Part shown: in pieces, positions 20,223 to 27,382 of the stretch
Layout: each line of letters starts with the position of its first letter
How positions within the stretch are numbered: the first letter of the stretch is position 1
Notes under the pieces: model-generated
Database searches by the model: none
The model's input: only the letters and a program-made list of their open reading frames with translations
Told to the model about the DNA's origin: nothing
DNA from: Calothrix sp. NIES-4105
Lineage (GTDB): Bacteria; Cyanobacteriota; Cyanobacteriia; Cyanobacteriales; Nostocaceae
Reading direction: 5' to 3'
Length of the DNA: 64,000 nt
Assembly (NCBI RefSeq): GCF_002368415.1
Contig: NZ_AP018290.1
Location: forward strand, 2,803,614 to 2,867,613
Position numbers and translations under genes: made by a program

Positions 20223-20552
20223 ATTTGGGAGTAGATGCTCCCATCTCCTTGCACACTTATTTTCAACGTAACACCAAATATACATGTGTTTATGTAATCG
20301 TTGCTTCAGTATTATTACTAATTAAATGTATAAATTATGGTATTGATTATATTATTCAAAATTCGTTAAATCATTGAAAACCAGTCATTAGTAAGCGTTA
20401 AGCATAATTTATTGATTTACTTTCACGTATAACTTACTACTTTGGAAGGAAGACACGTTTACAACATGAATAACTTTTTCAAGGTATACACGTTAATTTT
20501 GTCAGAATTTGCGGGAACTCTATAAGCAGAGTGTAATTATTCACAACTACAT
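20223..20552. other. divergent intergenic region recQ / LRV gene
   Basis: About 330 AT-rich bases (counted from the shorter recQ start) with no gene I can support. It should hold both promoters. Confidence 0.35.
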
Positions 20553-21278
20553 ATGAACACATCTGCGAACATAAACGTATCTTCCGTAAATGGTGCATTG
20601 ACTCAGAACAAAATTGAAAGTCGAGAGAAAGCCAATAACTCGGATACTGACTCAGACACCCTAAAAGAACTGTCAACTCATGAAGACTTTTATGTGCGTC
20701 GTGCAGTTGCAACACATTACAACACCCCGACAACAGCTTTATCTTCTTTAGCTAGCGACGCAGAAGAACAGATACGCTTTTATCTAGCAGCAAATCCAAA
20801 TACCCCAGCCGAAACCCTGACTCAACTTGCTTTTGATGAGTCTGGTGATGTACGCTCGCAAGTTGCAGGTAACTCTAATACACCAATAGATATCCTGCAA
20901 GAACTAGCGAAAGATATATATATAGAGACACAACGTCAATTAGTAGAAAATCCGAATACGGTCGCTAGTGTTCTAGAAAAAATTGGTGTGTCATTTATTG
21001 AACTAGCCGAATTAAAAGCTTTATCAAGTCAAGAAGCAGCAGTCATTCGGGGAATTTCGATGAACTCTAATACACCATCTTGTGTACTAGAAAGAATCTG
21101 TGCTATTAAAAATCAAGACAATCACTACTGGCTATTTGAGCTTGGAATAGCAAAAAATTGCAACGCTTCACATACTTTATTACAAAAACTAGCTACTCAC
21201 GCTGATTACGATGTCCGTTTTGCTGTAGCCAATAATTTCAATACCCCCGATTTTGTATTAAACACATTAACCCAGTAG
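20553..21278 (+). CDS. leucine-rich-repeat-variant (LRV) protein
   Basis: A 241-residue repeat protein. At least seven units of about 24 residues follow the pattern VRxxVAxNxNTPxxxLxxLAxD, as in VRRAVATHYNTPTTALSSLA, IRFYLAANPNTPAETLTQLA and VRFAVANNFNTPDFVLNTL. This is the LRV signature, an alpha/3-10 solenoid used for protein binding. The N-terminal 45 residues are polar. No enzyme domain or signal peptide is visible. Partner unknown; the gene is divergent from recQ. Confidence 0.75.
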   Translation: MNTSANINVSSVNGALTQNKIESREKANNSDTDSDTLKELSTHEDFYVRRAVATHYNTPTTALSSLASDAEEQIRFYLAANPNTPAETLTQLAFDESGDVRSQVAGNSNTPIDILQELAKDIYIETQRQLVENPNTVASVLEKIGVSFIELAELKALSSQEAAVIRGISMNSNTPSCVLERICAIKNQDNHYWLFELGIAKNCNASHTLLQKLATHADYDVRFAVANNFNTPDFVLNTLTQ

Positions 21279-21355
21279 GTTGGGTTACGGAACGGAACCC
21301 AACATCAAAAATATCAATTATTTGTTGGGTTCCGCAAAGCCTCCACCCAACCTAC
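21275..21355. repeat. inverted GTAGGTTGGGT / ACCCAACCTAC element
   Basis: An 11-base perfect inverted repeat encloses a second GTTGGGTT motif and its partner AACCCAAC. It sits exactly between two converging genes and overlaps the last bases of both. This dispersed cyanobacterial element can double as a bidirectional terminator. A related ACCCAAC element occurs near 51355. Confidence 0.6.
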
Positions 21356-23373
21356 TAATCTAAATAAAATCCCTCTATACTCTCTCCTAATATATGATGA
21401 CAAAACCAAATTAAATTTTGTTTCCATATCGCGCGCGCGACACCTGGTTTATTGACTCCATGTCCCATACCCTTAAAAATCACCAATTCAGCTTCCACAC
21501 CAACATCACATAAACCCCGATATAATTCATACGCATTAGATACTGGTACACGTTTATCAGCATCACCGTGTTGAATTAAAGTTGGCGTGCATGAATTTTT
21601 TATATAAGTCATTGGGGAAGCTTTTCGATAAACTTCCATATCATTCCAAGGAGTATCACCAAGATAATAATGTGTAAAAGGGTGAATATCTGTACTAACA
21701 TAGTAAGTAACCCAATTACTAATTCCGGCGCCTACCGAAGTAGCTTTAAACCGCTGACTGTAGGTAGCACAAAAAGCAGAAATATATCCACCTTGACTCC
21801 AACCCATAACTCCTGTTTTGTCACCATCAACAAAACCTTGACCAATTAAAAAATCAACACCAGATATTACATCAGCATAATCACCAATGCCCAAATCTTG
21901 ATAATTCAAGCTTCGGAAATTTTCACCATATCCATTACTACCTCGATAATTTGGTAGCAACACAAGAAAACCTTTCTCAACAAAACTCTCAATAGGATAA
22001 GTATTATCATCTAACGCAACTGGCAGCGATGTAGATTTTGGACCTCCATGCACTCTAACCAATAAAGGATACTTTTTGCTAGAATCAAAATCAACAGGTT
22101 TACATAGAACTCCCTCTACTTTAGTTCCATCTAAACTAGACCACTCAATAATTTCTTTTTGAGTAAAAGCCTTATTAATTAATATATCCGACTGACTTGT
22201 AACGCGCGTATCATTATAATAAAGCTCATAGCACTCTTTGGAATCACCCTTTATATAAGCAAAATTTTCACCATCTAAACTACTTGACGCAATTTGAATA
22301 TATGACTTATTATCTGCAACAAGTGGAGTCACTTCTCCATTCAGTTTTAATAAAGCAAGATTACTGCTAGTTTTATATTGCCACCAAATTAAAATACCTT
22401 TAGTCGTCCAGCATAGCGGAAAAACACACTCATTAATACCAGTAACATCTGCCGTCAGTTCAGTAATTTGATTAGTTTCTAGATTATAAACAGCTATATA
22501 CTTATCATCAAACCACTTACCAGTACGAAAATAGGTAAAGCAAACACAAGTACTATCTGGAGAAAATAAAATATTACGCTTGACACCAATAAAAGGAACA
22601 TCAAGTTTCTTAACTTCGTTAGCATCAACATTTAAAATATAAACTTCGATTTTATCTTGCTCTGATAAACTTGGGGAAGGAGCAGCAAGTAAAGCAACTT
22701 TATTACCACTGCTAGCAACATCAAAATCATGAATATGGAGATTTTTCAAACATGTAAACTGTACAGATAACTCATCTTTTTCTTCTTTATTTCCATTACT
22801 CTCTTTACCTTCACTACCCTCACGCAAATCTTTTGGTAATTTGTGAGCTTGCAAATTTTTCTCCAATCCCTTTTGTAAATCCAAGTAATATAAAGTATTA
22901 TTGCGATACTCACGATTTACATATTCAATATCACCATACACTTCTCGACGTTTTTTGACAGGTTTAGCTTCAACCTCACGTGAAACGAAGAAAAACCCAG
23001 AACCAGAAGGCGCCCATTGAAATGCAGTAATATCTTCAGTAGCATAAGAAACTTGAATCCCCGTAATATCAGCATCGGGTTTAATAAAAATTTGCTTTTT
23101 CCTATCCCTTTCATTCGGTCTTGCTAAATATGCCAAACTGTTAGAATATAAACCTTCATCAGGCGCCCATTTAGGTTGATAACTTTCATTTTTAGCGCGC
23201 GTTAACGGATAATTATTACCATTTTTATAAATCCAAACATGCCATTGAAAAGCATTGCTATCCCAATCAACTTGACGTTTCACATAAGCAACCTTTGTAC
23301 CATCAGAGCTAATAGAGGGATTTGATAACCTTGGCAGCGCAATTAATTCTTCGATTTTAAGATATTCTGGCAT
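21355..23373 (-). CDS. S9 family prolyl-oligopeptidase-like serine peptidase
   Basis: A 672-residue protein with an N-terminal beta-propeller made of TolB/DPP-like repeats (residues about 1-410) and a C-terminal alpha/beta hydrolase (about 420-672). The nucleophile is in GWSQGG and the acid and histidine in HGDADKRVP and GMGHGVNKP. Such enzymes cut short peptides, often acyl- or dipeptides. No signal peptide is visible, so it is probably cytoplasmic. The propeller has a Glu/Lys-rich insert near residue 195-205 (GSEGKESNGNKEEKDE). Confidence 0.9.
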   Translation of the reverse strand: MPEYLKIEELIALPRLSNPSISSDGTKVAYVKRQVDWDSNAFQWHVWIYKNGNNYPLTRAKNESYQPKWAPDEGLYSNSLAYLARPNERDRKKQIFIKPDADITGIQVSYATEDITAFQWAPSGSGFFFVSREVEAKPVKKRREVYGDIEYVNREYRNNTLYYLDLQKGLEKNLQAHKLPKDLREGSEGKESNGNKEEKDELSVQFTCLKNLHIHDFDVASSGNKVALLAAPSPSLSEQDKIEVYILNVDANEVKKLDVPFIGVKRNILFSPDSTCVCFTYFRTGKWFDDKYIAVYNLETNQITELTADVTGINECVFPLCWTTKGILIWWQYKTSSNLALLKLNGEVTPLVADNKSYIQIASSSLDGENFAYIKGDSKECYELYYNDTRVTSQSDILINKAFTQKEIIEWSSLDGTKVEGVLCKPVDFDSSKKYPLLVRVHGGPKSTSLPVALDDNTYPIESFVEKGFLVLLPNYRGSNGYGENFRSLNYQDLGIGDYADVISGVDFLIGQGFVDGDKTGVMGWSQGGYISAFCATYSQRFKATSVGAGISNWVTYYVSTDIHPFTHYYLGDTPWNDMEVYRKASPMTYIKNSCTPTLIQHGDADKRVPVSNAYELYRGLCDVGVEAELVIFKGMGHGVNKPGVARAIWKQNLIWFCHHILGESIEGFYLD

Positions 23374-23406
23374 TTTGTTATTGATAACTAGTGGTCTTCT
23401 TGTTCT

Positions 23407-23422
23407 CCCCGCGATTTCGGGG
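23407..23422 (-). terminator. CCCCG/CGGGG hairpin between GNAT and peptidase genes
   Basis: A short GC hairpin, followed by a G-rich run on the plus strand, lies between two minus-strand genes. It could end transcription of the GNAT gene, but no clear T-run follows, so this is a weak call. Confidence 0.3.
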
Positions 23423-23443
23423 GGCTAGGGGGGATCATAACAA

Positions 23444-23974
23444 TTAAGAGCATCTTTTTTCCCACTCTTCCCGACTAATACCATAAATAACAGTTTCCCT
23501 ACCCAAAACTTCAGCAGTACCCTCCAACTTCTCCCCTAATTTCTCCGCAACATGTCGCGAAGCAACATTATCTGGTTGAATAATACTAATAACGCGCGGT
23601 TGCTGCAACTCATCAAAAGCATACTCCATAGCAACCAAACCAGCCTCAGTTGCAAAGCCTTTTCCCCAAAACGCCCGTCTAATCATCCAACCAATCTCAA
23701 ATCCTATCCAACCTTCCGGGCGCCAACAACCAACTCTACCAATCATGGCGCCGCTTGTACGTTCCTCAACAGCCCATAACCCATAACCGCGTAAATGCCA
23801 ATGTCCCAACATCGTTGCCATACTACGCCAAGACTCAGAACGATTCAAAATTTGACCTGAACCAATGTAGCGCATAACTTCAGGGTTGCCACACATATCA
23901 GCATAAGCATCTAAATCATCTTCCTCAAATCCTCGTAGAATTAAGCGTTTCGTTACGATTTTAGGAATTTGCAT
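23444..23974 (-). CDS. GNAT family N-acetyltransferase (RimJ/RimL type)
   Basis: A 176-residue acetyltransferase. It starts TKRLILRGFEEDDLDAYA, has the acetyl-CoA segment GWMIRRAFWGKGFATEAG (about residues 94-111), and ends with RVISIIQPDNVASRHVAEKLG, the standard pattern of the RimJ/RimL-like group that acetylates N-terminal amines or small molecules. The substrate is not known. Confidence 0.88.
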   Translation of the reverse strand: MQIPKIVTKRLILRGFEEDDLDAYADMCGNPEVMRYIGSGQILNRSESWRSMATMLGHWHLRGYGLWAVEERTSGAMIGRVGCWRPEGWIGFEIGWMIRRAFWGKGFATEAGLVAMEYAFDELQQPRVISIIQPDNVASRHVAEKLGEKLEGTAEVLGRETVIYGISREEWEKRCS

Positions 23975-24044
23975 AATTTTGTTGCAAACTGAACTAGAAA
24001 AAACTCAATTAAAGAATTTATGTTCGCATGAAATTTATTATACC

Positions 24045-24152
24045 TACGCTTGTGGCAATTTTTTCACCTTCCATACTGCCACTGACATCCAAAAGAACAA
24101 TTACTGGTAGTGGGCGTCTCTGTGGGAAAAGGTCATTAGAGTTGATTTGCAT
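24045..24152 (-). pseudogene. N-terminal stump of a VWA-domain protein
   Basis: A 35-codon frame starting at 24152 reads MQINSNDLFPQRRPLPVIVL and continues with LDVSGSMEGEK before a premature stop. DVSGSM is the DxSxS metal site of a von Willebrand A domain, and the leader is typical of TerY-like VWA proteins of cyanobacteria (normally over 200 residues). The rest of the domain is absent. I regard it as the remnant of a deleted gene. Confidence 0.75.
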
Positions 24153-24505
24153 AAGTTTTTCACTCCTGAAAAGGATAGCCTGTGCTAGCTAATTTTTCTT
24201 ATTCCCATCTTTGCTGACACAATTAATACTTGTGTGATTTTTTTGTTTAACCTCTTTGACTTGCCGAAGATATAATGTAAATTGGTAAGTATGACCAGCC
24301 GACAAAATTTATTGACTTAGGAACGAGTAGTGCCATAGTAAAATGCAGAAAATGATCATCAAGGTACTAGTTGCCAAGCTATTATTAACTTATTGATGAA
24401 TAGCATGTACTTGAAAATAATGTGTATAGTTAGTCACAAAAGCTAACTTAACGAAGCCTATTTTAACTCTGACTGTACTATTATATTTATTTATATTACG
24501 AAATT
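24153..24505. other. gene-free stretch upstream of mntA
   Basis: About 350 AT-rich bases. The part next to 24153 would be the old promoter of the VWA gene; the right part should hold the mntA promoter. I see no repeat, hairpin or open frame that I can support. Confidence 0.35.
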
Positions 24506-24814
24506 ATGAAGATAACTAAGCGAATGAGACGAAATCAGGTATTATCAATCATTGAAGCACATAGAGAAGAATTGCGTGAAATGGGAGTAAAATCGTTAGA
24601 TTTGTTTGGTTCGGTAGCACGTGATGAAGCAACAGAGAATAGTGATGTTGATTTTTTTGTAGAGTTCGATCGCGAAGTCGGGTTATTTGAATTTATTGGA
24701 GTGCGGCTTTATTTAGAAGATATATTAGGTTGTTCTGTCGATATGGGAACAGTGGATACTTTACGAGAACATATGAGAATACCAGCGACAAAGGATATAA
24801 TTCGTGCCTTATAG
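24506..24814 (+). CDS. mntA: MntA-type minimal nucleotidyltransferase, antitoxin
   Basis: A 102-residue nucleotidyltransferase with the exact GSX10DXD motif of MntA: Gly35-Ser36 in LFGSVARDE and Asp47-Asp49 in SDVDFFVEF. In type VII toxin-antitoxin systems MntA adds AMP groups to a tyrosine of the HepT toxin and so silences it. The reading frame overlaps the toxin gene by 11 bases, which fits translational coupling. The N-terminus (KRMRRNQVLSIIEAHREELR) is helical as usual. Confidence 0.92.
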   Translation: MKITKRMRRNQVLSIIEAHREELREMGVKSLDLFGSVARDEATENSDVDFFVEFDREVGLFEFIGVRLYLEDILGCSVDMGTVDTLREHMRIPATKDIIRAL

Positions 24815-25157
24815 AGATTGGCGATTTCGTATACAGGACATAATGCAAGCAGTCGTCGCTATCCAGATGCGAATTGCTGGAATGACTTATGCTGATTTTA
24901 TAAGTAATGAGACAATTGTAAAAGCTGTTTTCTACGACTTTTTAATTATTGGTGAAGCTGCAATAAATATTCCCGCCGAAATTCAACAGCGCTATCCTAA
25001 TATTCCTTGGCGTATCATGGGCGATATGAGAAACGTAATGGCTCATGAGTATTTTCAGATCAATCTTAGAGTAGTATGGGGCACTATAGAAAATAGTATT
25101 CCTCAATTAATACCGCAATTGCAAGATTTAATTGAACGTGAAGCAATCGAAGAGTAA
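24804..25157 (+). CDS. hepT: HepT-type HEPN ribonuclease toxin
   Basis: A 117-residue DUF86/HEPN protein with the RX4HXY catalytic and AMP-acceptor motif: Arg76, His81, Tyr83 in RNVMAHEYF. HepT cleaves RNA and is neutralised when MntA modifies the tyrosine. It begins at a GTG inside the end of mntA. The pair is complete and looks active. Such modules act in plasmid or island maintenance and in phage defence. Confidence 0.92.
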   Translation: MPYRDWRFRIQDIMQAVVAIQMRIAGMTYADFISNETIVKAVFYDFLIIGEAAINIPAEIQQRYPNIPWRIMGDMRNVMAHEYFQINLRVVWGTIENSIPQLIPQLQDLIEREAIEE

Positions 25158-25289
25158 TTTTCAAACTAAAAATAAGTGAATGTGTTATGTATAGGCTTTG
25201 GCGAGTATTGTCATGACTCCTTGTGGAACGGGCATCCTTAGAGTCTCTACTCATAACTCAAAACACCAACACTTCATTAAACTCCATAA

Positions 25290-26364
25290 TCAAGGCGCCA
25301 ATTGCCAAACTTTAACAGATTTATCACCGCTACCACTAACAAGACTTTTCCCATCACGACTAAAAGCCAAACCATAAATTCCACCTGCGTGACCTTTTTG
25401 TGTAATAATTGGTTTCGATGTCTTAATATCACGCAATACAACATCATAACCTAAACCACCAGCAACAAAAGTTTTTCCATCTGGACTTATAGCCAAAGCA
25501 TCAACACCCGCTCCTCCAATCGAAACATTATAAATAAGTTTCCCAGTTTTAAGATTCCAAGCTTTGAGATTATTACCATCCGTTTGTTGCAAGGCGCGTC
25601 TATTGAAAGCTATCATCATAACCACCGCTAATTAAAGTTTGTCCATCTGGACTAACAGCAAGCGATATAGCAGCAGACGCGCGCTGAGTCGGGGAAAATG
25701 CATCCAGAGGACGTGGTGGAGTCAAAGTTCGCAGTTGTTTACCTGTTGCAAAATTCCATATCCGAATTTTTCCACCATCCTCACCACCGCTAAATAAGGT
25801 TTTACCATCAGAACTCATAGCTAGAACGCGCGCTTCAGTTTTGATAGTGCGTTGAAGTTTCCCAGACTTAATATCCCAAAGCTTAATGACATTATCTGCA
25901 CCCGCACTAACCAGCATTTGCCCATTAGGAGTAATAATAGCTGAGAACATACCGTTTTTGTGTGGCGCCAAACTTCTAATTAACTGACCAGTTTTAGTAT
26001 TCCACAACTTAACACTCTCACTATCAGAGCTTACAAGCATCGTTCCATCAGGTGTAAACTCAACTGATTTAATATTTTGCCCATGTCCACTTAAATCAAA
26101 AAGCAGCTTTCCTGTTAAAGCGTCCCATATTTTCACAGTCTTATCATCGCTACCACTAGCAATAAATTGCCCCGACGCAGAAATTGCCACTGTGCGTACA
26201 GGCGCCTGATGTCTTGATAAAGTCAACCTAACAGGCTTTGCAGATGGTGTTGGTGTAATAGCAACTGTATTAGCTGTAGCAGGATATAAAGGAGTAATAC
26301 AGATTGAACTAGATAGGCTCAACGCAAATAATATAAGGCTTTTAAAAAAGACAGATAATTTCAT
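25290..26364 (-). pseudogene. exported WD40 protein gene split by a frameshift
   Basis: The frame starting at 26364 encodes a signal-peptide-like N-terminus, four WD40 units and part of a fifth, then stops at 25600. The frame ending at 25290 carries the rest of unit five plus units six and seven. Joined near 25606 (SGGYDDSF + NRRALQQTDG) they give a normal seven-bladed propeller of about 358 residues, so a one-base change splits the gene. It is a pseudogene, a frameshifting gene or a sequence error. The first part alone (254 residues) could still be exported. Confidence 0.8.
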
Positions 26365-26458
26365 TTATGTTAGAACAAATACTTATAATAAATTTTTGCT
26401 TATACCGATTTCATATGAAGCTGCAACTAATTAAATCCCCCCAACCCCCTTAATAAGG

Positions 26459-26625
26459 CTACAGTGTATACACAAGTTTCTAAAACAAAATTTTCTTTTC
26501 TTTCTTCTCTTCCTTTGTGTCCTTTGTGCCCTTTGTGGTTCCTTAAAGAGATAAACCACTTTGACACACTCGTACACGAAGAGGTGAAAAGAAGAGGGTT
26601 ATGAAAGATGTGTGTATACCGTAGC
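26459..26625. mobile_element. 167-bp MITE-like insertion with 9-bp target duplication
   Basis: TTAATAAGG occurs on both sides (26450-26458 and 26626-26634), and the sequence outside reads as one uninterrupted C-rich/G-rich dispersed element. The ends are imperfect inverted repeats: CTACAGTGTATACACA on the left and, read inwards, GCTACGGTATACACAC on the right. There is no gene inside, only CTTTGTG repeats and AG-rich runs. This is what a non-autonomous insertion looks like. Confidence 0.7.
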
Positions 26626-26946
26626 TTAATAAGGGGGGCTAAGAATAATAATGTGCATCTTCATATCAAAATGGTATTATACTTATTTAACGTCATAAAT
26701 GCTGTTGTAGTTCCCAATAAAAATATAGCGTCTCTACCGTTGCCTAATTCTTGGGCAATAAATATAGCTTCTTCAGCAAGCAAACGCTTTAAAATCCCTA
26801 AAGACCGTGTTTATATCTTAAGTGCAGAACAAACATTTGACCCAAATCGGGGAACATACTTCTGGAACGTAGCTGTTGATGTTAAACAAAACACTTTAGT
26901 AACATACGAGCTAGATATATCAGGTAAAATCACCAAACAACCATAA
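26608..26946 (+). CDS. hypothetical protein, small
   Basis: A frame of up to 112 residues with no family I recognise. The part from about residue 48 (SWAINIASSASKRFKIPKDR) to the end looks like a compact conserved domain with alternating strands (YFWNVAVDVKQNTLVTYELD), possibly PepSY-like. The first 7 codons lie inside the right end of the MITE-like insertion, so the annotated start may be created by it. A later start such as Met22 (26671) is possible. Confidence 0.5.
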   Translation: MCVYRSLIRGAKNNNVHLHIKMVLYLFNVINAVVVPNKNIASLPLPNSWAINIASSASKRFKIPKDRVYILSAEQTFDPNRGTYFWNVAVDVKQNTLVTYELDISGKITKQP

Positions 26947-27060
26947 ATTGCAATACTGCTTGGTTAAGATTTTTTGCTTTTATAGGAGGATTATGCTAAA
27001 ACCGGAAAATCATACGCAACGTGATAAAAATTAACTAAAATAATCGTATAGGATTGTTGA

Positions 27061-27379
27061 TTATCTTTGTACAAGTTGTGTTAAGGTTGCCAACAATTGG
27101 AGCGGGTCAACAGGTTTAGAAATATATGCTCCAAAGCCAGCTCTTAAAGCTTCCTCTTGGTCTTCGCTATAAGCAAAAGCAGTAAGCGCAAGGGCAGGAA
27201 TATTTTTACCCTGCGGTAATGCTCTAACACGACGCATAAATTCGTAACCGTCGTACAAAACGTAAATTGCAATCGAGAATAGCAAGACCGATAGGCGCCG
27301 TTTGATAAATTGCCTCAATTTCTGCTAATTGGCGCCTTCTGATTTCTTGATTTTGATAACGCTCAGTGGTGTCGATGTA
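27061..27379 (-). pseudogene. collapsed hybrid histidine kinase: PAS fragment fused to receiver end
   Basis: The upstream half (about 27255-27379) encodes YIDTTERYQNQEIRRRQLAE and EIEAIYQTAPIGLAILD, which matches the third PAS domain of the adjacent kinase (RRQLGEIEAIYTGAPIGLCF). The downstream half (27061-27255) encodes a receiver C-terminus in another frame: YDGYEFMRRV, IPALALTAFA and YISKPVDPLQ. The whole kinase core between them is gone. This is the remnant of a tandem paralogue after a large internal deletion. Confidence 0.8.
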
Positions 27380-27382
27380 ATG

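Noticed and set aside
24663-24675. Second HIP1 site near TTCGATCGCGAAG
   Set aside because: The core is TCGATCGC, not GCGATCGC, so it does not count as HIP1.
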